A stretch of 45,596 nucleotides of DNA from Oscillospiraceae bacterium (GTDB taxonomy: Bacteria; Bacillota; Clostridia; Oscillospirales; CAG-272): the NCBI GenBank assembly GCA_015065005.1, contig SVRE01000010.1:1-45596 (forward strand), written 5' to 3'. Every line of letters begins with the position of its first letter. The first letter of the stretch is position 1. Shown here piece after piece: positions 16,690-24,189 of this stretch. Both the position numbers and the translations under genes were made by a program. Below the pieces are notes generated by a model. The model was given only the letters and a program-made list of their open reading frames with translations, did no database searches and was not told the DNA's origin.

Positions 16690-16932
16690 TTCTTTGGGAC
16701 GTTGAGATATGGGGCCTCGACCCGCTCTTTAGTAGGGTTGGGGTTCTCGTAAGCGCCGTCCCCCACAAAATTAAATTCACATAAAGCACATAGATCCGTT
16801 CGACTACGCTACGCTTCGCTCAGGATGACACCTGTCGGTGTCAATTTTGCATTCTGCATTTCTTAGCCCCCCTGTGCAAGGGGAGGGGTCTGCTAAAGCA
16901 GGCGGAAGGGTTGTCGATTCTGCATCTTGCAA
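16690..16932. repeat. Intergenic repeat cluster downstream of the AEC transporter
   Basis: This 240-bp stretch has no gene. It is a mosaic of short palindromic modules: a GGGG...CCCC module (about 16711-16765), a motif ATCCGTTCGACTACGCTACG (about 16794-16830) of a type often seen between genes in gut Clostridia, a CCCCTGTGCAAGGGGAGG module followed by CTGCTAAAGCAG (about 16868-16900), and short ATTCTGCAT repeats. Confidence 0.55.
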
Positions 16933-17853
16933 TTAAATTAAGAGGCACATAATCGGAATTGTTATAGCGCTCAAGGACGTACCGAGCAACACCATATTTG
17001 CCGCATCACGCTGACCCGAGCCAAGCATCTCCGCAAAGGAAAGAATAACGCTTGCCACAGGGCAGGCAAAAATTATGTACATGGAATTTTTCATATTTTG
17101 GTCAAGGGGCAAGGGCAACAGAATTAAAAACACCAAAAGCGGCAGGGCTATTTGCTTTATGGCAATAATCAAATATTGCATGGGGTTTAAGAAAATACCC
17201 TTTATCGGCGTTGTTGCCAGGCGCATACCCATAATAAGCATACAAAGGGGTGTTGTCATTTTACCAAGCAGGGTAACCATTGTGTCAAGCTGTGTTGGCA
17301 GCTTGATTCCAAAGGCAAACAAAGGGATAGCAACCAAAAGGGCAAAAACCTGTGGATTTAAAACTACCTTTTTAATACCAATATATTTTTTGTCTCCCGT
17401 AATAACATAAGACCCAACGGTCCAGGCAGAAATATTAAGCGCCATGGAAAACATAACAGAAAATGCAAGCGCCTCGGGGTAATCGGGCAAAACCGCCTGC
17501 AAAATCGGCACGCCCATAAAGGCACAGTTGGGAAAAACCGTTGCTAAGGTGTAAATCCTGTACTTTGCCTCCTGCTTATTCTTAAATACTCTTGAAAAAG
17601 CGAAAACGAACAGGAGCATAACCGCCATGGCAAACAAAAATGCAATACCCATTTTGCCAACCAGGGACCAGGAAAAGTCAATATTCAAAAAGGAGTAAAT
17701 TACAAGCATCGGGGAGCAAACGTACATAAGCAGCTTTGCAAAATTGGAAATCCCGTCACTACCCACCAGCTTGCTTTTCACAAGCAAAAAGCCGGGTAAA
17801 GCGTAAAAAAGCATAACCCCAACGGTTGTAAGCGCGGCAAAAAAGCTACCCAT
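16933..17853 (-). CDS. AEC family transporter (auxin efflux carrier / malate permease-like)
   Basis: A 306-aa membrane protein with ten hydrophobic helices arranged 5+5, as in AEC carriers. Family features include PGFLLVKSKLV after helix 1, the FPNCAFMGVPIL segment in helix 4-5 and PLCMLIMGMRLA in the second half. Members move organic anions such as malate or malonate, or act as efflux carriers; the substrate here is unknown. The ATG at 17853 is chosen because GGAGG lies 5 nt before it; an in-frame GTG at 17865 overlaps the SD. It stands alone, divergent from ddh. Confidence 0.9.
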   Translation of the reverse strand: MGSFFAALTTVGVMLFYALPGFLLVKSKLVGSDGISNFAKLLMYVCSPMLVIYSFLNIDFSWSLVGKMGIAFLFAMAVMLLFVFAFSRVFKNKQEAKYRIYTLATVFPNCAFMGVPILQAVLPDYPEALAFSVMFSMALNISAWTVGSYVITGDKKYIGIKKVVLNPQVFALLVAIPLFAFGIKLPTQLDTMVTLLGKMTTPLCMLIMGMRLATTPIKGIFLNPMQYLIIAIKQIALPLLVFLILLPLPLDQNMKNSMYIIFACPVASVILSFAEMLGSGQRDAANMVLLGTSLSAITIPIMCLLI

Positions 17854-17963
17854 AAAATCCTCCACGGCTCAAAAGTAATACCGCTATTTTAAAAGCGGCT
17901 TTTAATCATTAACATATGTTAGCACACAAAAACGGATTTTTCAATAAGAATTACAAAAAAATA

Positions 17964-17992
17964 TTGAAATGGAAAAAATAGTGTGCTAAAAT
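17964..17992 (+). promoter_or_regulatory. ddh promoter
   Basis: -35 TTGAAA (17964-17969), a 17-bp spacer ending GTGTGC, and -10 TAAAAT (17987-17992). TGC gives an extended -10. Confidence 0.82.
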
Positions 17993-18001
17993 ATTTTTAT
18001 T

Positions 18002-18042
18002 CTTCCCGTAGCAAAAGCGGAGCTTACTTTTGTCAAGGGGAA
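18002..18042 (+). promoter_or_regulatory. Short structured leader before ddh
   Basis: TTCCC (18003-18007) can pair with GGGAA (18038-18042) around an inner stem CAAAAG/CTTTTG (18012-18017 with 18027-18032). An alternative AAGC/GCTT pairing exists inside. The structure ends just before the SD. Any regulatory role is inference. Confidence 0.3.
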
Positions 18043-18057
18043 AATTCGGAGGCGAAT

Positions 18058-19041
18058 ATGATAAGAATTGGTATTTTCGGTTACGGCAATCTCGGCAGGG
18101 GTGTTGAGTGTGCCGTTAAGCAGAATAAGGATATGGAGCTTGTGGCTGTTTTCACCCGCCGCGACCCAAGTACAGTTAAGATTTTAAGCGAGGGAGTGGA
18201 TGTTTTTCACGCTGATGACGTTCTTTCCTTCAAGGACAAAATAGATGTTATGATTTTGTGCGGTGGCAGCGCAACGGACTTGCCAAAGCAAACACCGTAC
18301 CTTGCACAGTATTTCAACGTGGTTGACAGCTTTGATACCCACGCAAAAATTCCCGAGCATTTTGAAAATGTGGACACGTCCTCAAGGAAAAGCGGAAAAA
18401 TCGGCTTAATTTCCGTTGGTTGGGACCCGGGTATGTTTTCCCTTAACAGGGCACTTGGCGGCTCAATTTTAGTGGACGGAAATGACTATACATTCTGGGG
18501 TAAGGGCGTTTCCCAGGGCCATTCCGATGCCATCCGCCGTGTTGACGGTGTCCTTGACGGAAAGCAATATACCGTTCCTGTTGACAGCGCATTGGAAGCA
18601 GTAAGAAACGGCAAAAACCCAACCCTTTCCACAAGGGAAAAGCATACAAGAGAGTGCTACGTTGTGGCAAAGGACGGGGCAGACAAGGAATTGATTGAAA
18701 AGACAATTAAGGAAATGCCCAACTATTTCAGTGACTATGATACAACAGTGAATTTCATTTCCCAAGAGGAATTAAATGAAAAGCACAGCGGTATTCCCCA
18801 CGGCGGCTTTGTTATCCGCAGCGGAAAAACAGGCAAGGACCTTGAGCATACACATATTATTGAGTACAGCTTAAAGCTTGACTCCAACCCGGAATTTACC
18901 GCATCCGTAATCGTTGCCTATGCTCGCGCGGCATACCGCATGAACAAGGAGGGTATGGTTGGCGCCAAAACCGTATTTGACGTAGCTCCCTGCTATATCA
19001 GTCCTATGTCAAACGAGGAAATGAGGAAAAAGCTGCTTTAA
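18058..19041 (+). CDS. ddh: meso-Diaminopimelate D-dehydrogenase
   Basis: A 327-aa NADPH-dependent enzyme that makes meso-2,6-diaminopimelate from tetrahydrodipicolinate in one step, feeding lysine and peptidoglycan synthesis. The dinucleotide-binding motif GIFGYGNLGRGVE is at the N-terminus. Family segments include VDSFDTHAKIPEH, SVGWDPGMFSLNR, FWGKGVSQGHSDAIRR and the C-terminal YARAAYRMNKEG. The ATG at 18058 has a clear SD (GGAGG); the 25 upstream in-frame codons have no SD and would overlap the promoter. It is monocistronic, with no lysine riboswitch-sized leader. murC, 3 kb away, belongs to the same pathway. Confidence 0.96.
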   Translation: MIRIGIFGYGNLGRGVECAVKQNKDMELVAVFTRRDPSTVKILSEGVDVFHADDVLSFKDKIDVMILCGGSATDLPKQTPYLAQYFNVVDSFDTHAKIPEHFENVDTSSRKSGKIGLISVGWDPGMFSLNRALGGSILVDGNDYTFWGKGVSQGHSDAIRRVDGVLDGKQYTVPVDSALEAVRNGKNPTLSTREKHTRECYVVAKDGADKELIEKTIKEMPNYFSDYDTTVNFISQEELNEKHSGIPHGGFVIRSGKTGKDLEHTHIIEYSLKLDSNPEFTASVIVAYARAAYRMNKEGMVGAKTVFDVAPCYISPMSNEEMRKKLL

Positions 19042-19296
19042 TAAATGCAAAATGCAAAATTTACACCCACAAATGCAAAATCGAATTTGTAGGGGACGAT
19101 GTCCTCAACGTCCCGTAAGGCTATGCATAAGAGAATTAAATTGTAGGCTGGGACATAAGCAATAAAGACAAGCAAGATTGCAGTGATATTATCTTGTAGG
19201 GGAGGGGGTTCGCCCTCCCGCTACAAAGCAGTGATATGTTGCGTAGCAACGTGATATTTGCATGCGCAAGTGATATTTGCTTATGCAAAAATATAT
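19042..19296. repeat. Intergenic palindromic repeat modules, left part of 565-bp gap
   Basis: No gene is present. The stretch begins with ATGCAAAATGCAAAATTTAC-type linker text, then a type A hairpin (19089-19115, GTAGGGGACG...CGTCCCG) and a type B hairpin (19196-19220, GTAGGGGAGGGGG...CCCTCCCG). These match the two module types of the 38-kb array. Three small GTGATAT palindromes follow (TTGCGTAGCAA, TTGCATGCGCAA, TTGCTTATGCAA; about 19231-19290). Confidence 0.65.
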
Positions 19297-19406
19297 TGTA
19301 GGGCGGGGGTTTATCTTCCGCCGTATTGTTTGATTTGTGTTTGTTGGCGGCGCAGCAGGTCACTGCCATGCGATGGCTTTGGCAGATGTGCTTGCTTTAC
19401 AAAAAC
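19297..19406 (+). repeat. Direct repeat copy 1 (about 110 bp)
   Basis: Begins TGTAGGGCGGGGGTTTATCT and aligns over about 110 bp with 19484-19596 (strong identity in the first 45 bp, looser after). Both end in a TTTTGG/CCAAAA-type arm pair. It has no coding potential. Confidence 0.6.
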
Positions 19407-19447
19407 ACATCACATCGGTGGTGGATTGAGTTTAGCCAAGATATGTT

Positions 19448-19481
19448 AAAAGGCGTATGGGCAGTTTGCCCATACGCCTTT
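19448..19481. terminator. Strong perfect hairpin within the repeat gap
   Basis: A perfect stem of 13 bp or more (AAGGCGTATGGGC with GCCCATACGCCTT) and a 5-nt loop (AGTTT) has flanking A and T runs. It could terminate transcripts in both directions between ddh and the acyltransferase. Confidence 0.6.
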
Positions 19482-19483
19482 GT

Positions 19484-19596
19484 TGTAGGGCGGGGGTTTA
19501 TCTCCCGCCGTATTTTTGATTTATGTTTGTTGACAGCGGCATTAAGCCACTGTCCTGCGATATTTTGGCTGACGTACTTGCTTTGCCAAAATACAG
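19484..19596 (+). repeat. Direct repeat copy 2 (about 110 bp)
   Basis: Second copy of the 19297-19406 repeat, separated from it by 77 bp that contain the 19448-19481 hairpin. It ends about 12 bp before the stop codon of the acyltransferase gene. Confidence 0.6.
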
Positions 19597-19607
19597 GAGG
19601 GCGTTTT

Positions 19608-20359
19608 TTACGCTATTGCATCAACCTGCGCGGTTGTGTCAAGCCTGCCTCCGTCCTTGTCAAACTCCATTCTGCCAAGGCGGTTACAACGCTCAAGAAG
19701 AACGTTTGCCATTTCCTCACGCGTTTGGCACGTTGCGGCAAGGGCGGAATACATTACAGGTGCATCAATCACATACTGTAAAGCATCCTTTTTAAAATAT
19801 GTAACGTAAATCGGCACGTCAATACCCTTTTTGTAGCAATACTCAGCCAGCATAACTATTCCGCAGTGAAAGCTCTCAAGCTCCTTAAGATATCCCTTTG
19901 TGGAATCCTCGGGAAAGGCAACAACGCTCTCGCCGTTCAAAATTGCCTTGTGGCTTTCCTTAAGTGTTTTTACAAACCTTGCATCCTTGTATGTGGAAAT
20001 CAGGTTGAGTCCCTTGTAAAAAATATTGGTAAGCGGGCTGGCAATAAGGCAAAACAAACGTGCCAGATGTATATCCAGTGCTTTTTTTGGTGGTAGTATA
20101 TATTTGTCTGATATTTGTACAGCTTTACAAGCCCGGAGTTCATTTCGTGTGCGCCCCAAAACCTTATGGGTGCGTCAAGATAAAGCTCCAGGGTCATAGG
20201 CCCGTCAGTTCCCTCGTGGTTACTGATAACTATTGAGCCATCCTTAATTTTTTCACCCATATAAATAAGCTGCGGCTTTTTATATCTGCCTGTCATTATA
20301 TTTTTGAATTTCTCAAACCAAGACCTGCGGTTTTTACGCTCTACAATCCTTTTTGCCAT
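19608..20359 (-). pseudogene. Lysophospholipid acyltransferase (PlsC-like), split by a -1 frameshift
   Basis: Two overlapping frames together give one 250-aa acyltransferase that would transfer acyl chains onto lysophospholipids at the membrane. Frame 0 starts at the ATG at 20359 (SD AAAGGAG) and holds the acceptor motif SNHEGTDGP (H48, D52). It leaves the family sequence soon after QKK (residue 93) and stops at 20000 after 26 foreign residues. The -1 frame carries the rest (LARLFCLIASPLTN, the FPEDSTKG motif) to 19608. At the junction frame 0 reads A AAA AAG (20087-20081), a classical -1 slippery heptamer in the right phase. A one-base loss in the A7 run or in the GG at 20076-20075 explains it equally well. 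It lies 35 bp after hslO, so is probably in that operon. Confidence 0.75.
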
Positions 20360-20394
20360 CTAAAGCTCCTTTTGTCAAGGAAACTCCTTGACTA

Positions 20395-21285
20395 TTATTT
20401 TTCAAATAACTTAAGTGCTTCTTCCTTATTGTAAACGTATTCCTTGTTGCAGAATTGGCAATTCAGGGTAAGCTTTTCTTCCTCGCCCTCACTACGCTGC
20501 TCCGAAAAAATCCTTTCAACCTCGCTTTTTCCAAGGCTGAGTATAGCACGCTCGGTGCGCTCGGAGGAGCAATTGCAAATGTAGTCAATCTCAAGCTCGT
20601 CAAAAAGGTCGTATTCTATGCCGCTTAAAGCAATCTTCAAAACGTCCTCGTTTGATAAGCCCTTGTCAAAAAGACTTGAAACATTTGATAGCATTTTTGC
20701 ATTTTCCTCTAATTTTGCAACGACCTCCTCGTCAGCAAAGGGCAGGAGCTGAACAAAAACTCCGCCTGCTGCGCGGCAGGTATAGTCGGTGTCAACCAAA
20801 ACGCCAAGGGCGCAAAGGGTAGGCACCTGCTCGCTTGTTGCATAATACTGGGCAATATCCTCGGCAACCTCACCGCTTACAAGCTCAATGTTTCCGTTGT
20901 AAGGCACCTCGGCGCCCACATCCTTTGAAACAGAGAGGATGCCGCCGCCAACAATGCCGGAAACATCAAGCTTTCCGCTTGGCTTAAGGGGAATATCCGC
21001 CAATGGATTTTGTATATATCCCTTTACGTTTCCGTAGTAGTCGCTGACACAAAGGGTTGTACCTGCAATACCTTGACCTCTTATTGCAACGGTCATTGTA
21101 TTTTCCTTTTCCGGGAGCATAGTACCCATTACGCTGGAGGCTGTCAGAAGCCTGCCGAAAAGCGCGGTTGCGGTTGGCGCGGTTTTGTGAATTTCTATTG
21201 CCTTGTTTACAATATCACGGGAATTGATAACAAAAGCACGGGCGCTTCCGTCTCTTGTCATAGCACGTATAATTGTTGAACTCAT
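20395..21285 (-). CDS. hslO: Redox-regulated chaperone Hsp33
   Basis: A 296-aa cytosolic holdase chaperone that is activated when oxidants remove zinc from its C-terminal switch. The four zinc ligands are seen as C237-x-C239 (YICNCSSERTE) and C276-x2-C279 (NCQFCNKEY), the classic CxC...CxxC pattern. The N-terminal domain has the family text RGQGIAGTTL and SGIVGGGILSVSKD. The ATG at 21285 follows the methyltransferase stop by 9 bp, with an SD (AGGAGG) in the gap. In this anaerobe it would complement rubrerythrin in oxidative-stress defence. Confidence 0.95.
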   Translation of the reverse strand: MSSTIIRAMTRDGSARAFVINSRDIVNKAIEIHKTAPTATALFGRLLTASSVMGTMLPEKENTMTVAIRGQGIAGTTLCVSDYYGNVKGYIQNPLADIPLKPSGKLDVSGIVGGGILSVSKDVGAEVPYNGNIELVSGEVAEDIAQYYATSEQVPTLCALGVLVDTDYTCRAAGGVFVQLLPFADEEVVAKLEENAKMLSNVSSLFDKGLSNEDVLKIALSGIEYDLFDELEIDYICNCSSERTERAILSLGKSEVERIFSEQRSEGEEEKLTLNCQFCNKEYVYNKEEALKLFEK

Positions 21286-21294
21286 ATATCCTCC

Positions 21295-22086
21295 TTAATT
21301 CGCCTTGAAATTGGGCGAATTTTCATTCTTTTTGCATCTTACGGTAAAGTACCACTTTTCATCGGTATCGGTGGCAGGGGTATGGTTTAAATCCCCGTAA
21401 ATACCGATAATTTCAAAGCCGCAGTCAAGAAGCGCTTTTTCAATCTGACGTCTTGAGTAGCATTTTTCCCTTTGGATTTCATCATTTCTTGTGTAGCTGC
21501 CATCCTGGTTTTCAGTAAAAATGGACAGGAAAAAATGGCAAAGCTTTGTTTTTTCATTGTACTGGTTTTGCCAAGCGCAAAGTGTGCCGTTTTGCTCCAA
21601 AATATAGTCATTATTGCCGTAAACATTTTGGAAGCGGTGGGGCGTATTAATGTCAAAAACAAACACTCCATCGGGTATTAAGTAGTTGTATACCAAAGAA
21701 AAGCACTTTTTTACATCACTGATTTTTGTAAGATAATTAATACTGTCAAGGGAGCAAACGCAGGCATCAACAGTTCCGTAAAGCTCAAATTCGGTCATAT
21801 CCTGGCAGAGCCAAAGCACGTCATTAATGCCGCTCTTGTAGCATTCCTCACGGGCAACGGAAAGCATATCCTCGCTTAAATCCACACCGGTCATATCATA
21901 CCCATGCTCGCGTAGCATAAGGGTCAGCTTACCTGTACCGCAGGCAAGGTCAAGAACAAGCTGTGTCTTGCACATCTCATTTTCCTTAATCTCGTGGGCT
22001 AAGTAATCAGAAAGTCCCTTGTAATCACAGCCAAAGTTAAGCAAATCATAAACCTTGGCAAGAGAGGAATATTGCATATTTGCCAT
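21295..22086 (-). CDS. Class I SAM-dependent methyltransferase
   Basis: A 263-aa soluble methyltransferase. The SAM-binding motif I is LDLACGTGKLT (about residues 44-54), with the acidic end of strand 2 in GVDLSEDML and motif IV-like CVCSLDSINYL. The C-terminal part has a beta-rich GYTVRCKK-like ending (EKWYFTVRCKK). The substrate is unknown; small-molecule methyltransferases share this fold. The ATG at 22086 has a strong SD (AAAGGAGG) and a visible promoter. It is the first gene of an operon with hslO and the acyltransferase. Confidence 0.88.
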   Translation of the reverse strand: MANMQYSSLAKVYDLLNFGCDYKGLSDYLAHEIKENEMCKTQLVLDLACGTGKLTLMLREHGYDMTGVDLSEDMLSVAREECYKSGINDVLWLCQDMTEFELYGTVDACVCSLDSINYLTKISDVKKCFSLVYNYLIPDGVFVFDINTPHRFQNVYGNNDYILEQNGTLCAWQNQYNEKTKLCHFFLSIFTENQDGSYTRNDEIQREKCYSRRQIEKALLDCGFEIIGIYGDLNHTPATDTDEKWYFTVRCKKNENSPNFKAN

Positions 22087-22115
22087 AATGTCAGCCTCCT
22101 TTACTAAATCAAATT

Positions 22116-22144
22116 ATTATAACATAAATCAAACGCAAAGTAAA
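22116..22144 (-). promoter_or_regulatory. Promoter of the methyltransferase-hslO operon
   Basis: The minus strand has -35 TTTACT (22139-22144), a 17-bp spacer and -10 TATAAT (22116-22121), about 30 nt before the ATG. Confidence 0.68.
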
Positions 22145-22223
22145 GGCTAAAAGAGAATATATTGTAATTTTAACTTAACATAGAAAAGTAAACTAAGAAT
22201 AAACAAAAGAAAAAAGCTTATTA

Positions 22224-23591
22224 TTAAATCAGCGGAATTAATTTGGCGCTTAAATCCCCCGCGCCCATCAAAACAACACAGTCACACTCGCTTTTGCCCA
22301 CCCTGTGTGCGATCTTTTCAATATTTTGTACAAATTCTCCCCGGCAATCAATGGCAAATTTTTCCTCGCTCAGCTCAAAAACATTTTCTTCACGCGCCGA
22401 ATAGGACGGGGCTATAATAAGCTCGCTTGCTAAGGAAAATGAGCTTGTAAATCTGTCATAGAGATAATAAGTACGTGAAAATGTGTGTGGCTGAAAAACA
22501 CAAAGGATTTTTTTGTAGCCCATTTGAGTAAGCGCCTCAAGGCTCGATTTGATTTCTGTGGGGTGGTGGGCATAATCCTCAAAAACGTCTGCCCCTGTGT
22601 CGTTCTTTTTGATAAATTCCATTCTTCTGCGGCTGCCCTTAAAGGTTGACAAGGCTTTGCAAATTACCTCTGTGCCAATACCGTATGTGCTTGCAACCGC
22701 AAAGGCGCAAAGCGCATCGTATACCATATGGGTGCCAAAGGCACAAATAGTACATTTGCAAAGAAAATCACCCCTTTTGTAAACAAAAAAGCTTAACCCT
22801 GTGTCTGTTTTTTCATTTTCACATATTTCTGCACGGAAAACTGAATTTTTGTTGAAGCCGAAGGTAATAATGTTCTTGTGGCATAACTCACGGGAGCTTT
22901 CATCATCGTAGTTTACAAAAACCCGTTTGGCATTTTTAATGTATTTGTTAAAGGAGCTTTTTATTTCCTCAATACCGCTGAAAAAATCAGGATGGTCAAA
23001 ATCGATATTCAAAACAACCGCATCGGTTGTGGGCAAGCTTAAAAAGGAATTCTGGTACTCACAGGCCTCAAAAATGCAACACTCCCTGCCACCAAGCTTG
23101 CAATTTGAGCCAAAGCTGTTCATTTCCGCGCCGCAAAAAACCGTAGGATTTTGGCACGCCTCATCAAATATATGACCAAGCATAGCGGTGGTGGTGCTTT
23201 TTCCGTGCATGCCGCTTATTCCTATTTGTACCTTGTGCAGCTGCACCACGTAGCCAAGAAAATTGGCGCGTGAAATCAAGGGTAGCTTCAGCTTTTTGGC
23301 GCGTCTGTACTCAAAATTATTTTCATCAATAGCATTTGTGTAAATCACCATATCCATCCCCGTTATGTTGTCAGGGGTTGAATAATATTTGATTTTTCCC
23401 ATACGTTCAAGGCGCACACTCTCCTTGCCCCTTACCCTATCGTAGCCGAAAATCTGTTTTCCCGCCCTTGCGCAAAACTCAGCCAAAGCGCTCATGCTGA
23501 TACCGCCTATGCCTATAAAGAAAATTTTTTCAGCCCTTGTAAACTCCTTATGTATTTCATCAGAGGAAAAGTGCGTATTACTAATCGCCAT
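22224..23591 (-). CDS. murC: UDP-N-acetylmuramate--L-alanine ligase
   Basis: A 455-aa cytosolic Mur ligase that adds L-alanine to UDP-MurNAc, the first step of the peptidoglycan stem peptide. The N-terminal UDP-binding motif is FIGIGGISMSALA (25-37). The ATP P-loop is GISGMHGKSTTT (124-135). Later family segments include EACEY (metal and carbamoyl-lysine region), NIDFDHPDFF and the C-terminal EDYAHHPTEI, FQPHTFSRT and MGAGDL. MurC rather than MurD/E/F/Mpl is supported by HHPTEI and the overall length. The ATG at 23591 has an SD (AGGAG). It is divergent from spoVG. Confidence 0.95.
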   Translation of the reverse strand: MAISNTHFSSDEIHKEFTRAEKIFFIGIGGISMSALAEFCARAGKQIFGYDRVRGKESVRLERMGKIKYYSTPDNITGMDMVIYTNAIDENNFEYRRAKKLKLPLISRANFLGYVVQLHKVQIGISGMHGKSTTTAMLGHIFDEACQNPTVFCGAEMNSFGSNCKLGGRECCIFEACEYQNSFLSLPTTDAVVLNIDFDHPDFFSGIEEIKSSFNKYIKNAKRVFVNYDDESSRELCHKNIITFGFNKNSVFRAEICENEKTDTGLSFFVYKRGDFLCKCTICAFGTHMVYDALCAFAVASTYGIGTEVICKALSTFKGSRRRMEFIKKNDTGADVFEDYAHHPTEIKSSLEALTQMGYKKILCVFQPHTFSRTYYLYDRFTSSFSLASELIIAPSYSAREENVFELSEEKFAIDCRGEFVQNIEKIAHRVGKSECDCVVLMGAGDLSAKLIPLI

Positions 23592-23677
23592 ACAGAAAAA
23601 TCTCCTGTTTTCTACAAATATTTATTTAGATGTGATGGAAAAGTGATAAAATTTCACTTAATTATTTCAAATTATAC

Positions 23678-23706
23678 TTAAAATGTTCACAATTGTCTGT
23701 TATACT
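23678..23706 (+). promoter_or_regulatory. Possible spoVG promoter
   Basis: -35-like TTAAAA (23678-23683), 17-bp spacer and -10 TATACT (23701-23706), 42 nt before the ATG. The -35 is weak. No sigma-H type sequence is evident. Confidence 0.5.
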
Positions 23707-23748
23707 TATATGGTAAAAAAATCTATTTTTTCGTGGGAGGAAGATAAA

Positions 23749-24048
23749 ATGGTTGTAACTGACATCAAAATCAGGAAATTCTTTAACGAAGGTCCTATGA
23801 AGGCAGTTGTTTCTGTTACATTTGACGGTGCCTTGGCTGTTCATGACGTTAAGGTTATCAATGCAAGAGACAAGTTCTTCATCGTGATGCCAAGCCGTAA
23901 GAATCCGGATGGAACTTACAGGGATATTGTTCATCCAATCAACTCAGATTTCAGGGCTGAGCTTGAAGGCGCAGTTATTAAGGCATACTTTGACGGGCTC
24001 GCAACTGCAGAATTTGCAGACGGTGAAGCTGTAGCAGACGCAGAGTAA
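23749..24048 (+). CDS. spoVG: Septation/sporulation regulator SpoVG
   Basis: A 99-aa protein with the SpoVG family sequence: VTDIKIRKF at the start, MKAVVSVTFDG, VHDVKVI, then FIVMPSRK and RDIVHPIN. SpoVG binds nucleic acid and affects septation, sporulation and envelope genes in Firmicutes, including non-spore-formers. The ATG at 23749 has an SD (GGGAGG). The in-frame ATG at 23683 lacks one and would place the promoter inside the gene. The acidic alanine-rich tail is typical. It is monocistronic, closed by a terminator at 24067. Confidence 0.95.
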   Translation: MVVTDIKIRKFFNEGPMKAVVSVTFDGALAVHDVKVINARDKFFIVMPSRKNPDGTYRDIVHPINSDFRAELEGAVIKAYFDGLATAEFADGEAVADAE

Positions 24049-24066
24049 TTAAAAATTTGCAAAATT

Positions 24067-24091
24067 GTCGGCATAAAAAGCCGACTTTTTT
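24067..24091 (+). terminator. spoVG terminator
   Basis: Stem GTCGGC/GCCGAC with a 7-nt loop, followed by TTTTTT and further T-rich sequence. Confidence 0.9.
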
Positions 24092-24112
24092 GTTTTTTAT
24101 ACAAAATATTTA

Positions 24113-24141
24113 TTGACATACATCTTAAATATTGATATAAT
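24113..24141 (+). promoter_or_regulatory. Consensus sigma-A promoter of hisS-aspS
   Basis: Perfect -35 TTGACA (24113-24118), 17-bp spacer, perfect -10 TATAAT (24136-24141). The leader is about 40 nt, too short for a T-box. Confidence 0.92.
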
Positions 24142-24189
24142 ATTACAATAATATAATATGCTAATTTGTTACTTTATGCGAGGTTAATT

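Noticed and set aside
17983-18057. Upstream ATG extension of ddh (352-aa reading)
   Set aside because: The extra 25 codons overlap the promoter and the structured leader. The family N-terminus and SD fit the ATG at 18058.
19136-19795. Several overlapping plus- and minus-strand open frames of 60-150 aa
   Set aside because: They cover the repeat gap and the antisense of the acyltransferase, have no SD, and their products are Cys- and His-rich nonsense.
24090-24189. T-box riboswitch upstream of hisS
   Set aside because: The consensus promoter leaves a leader of only about 40 nt, with no space for the specifier stem or terminator.
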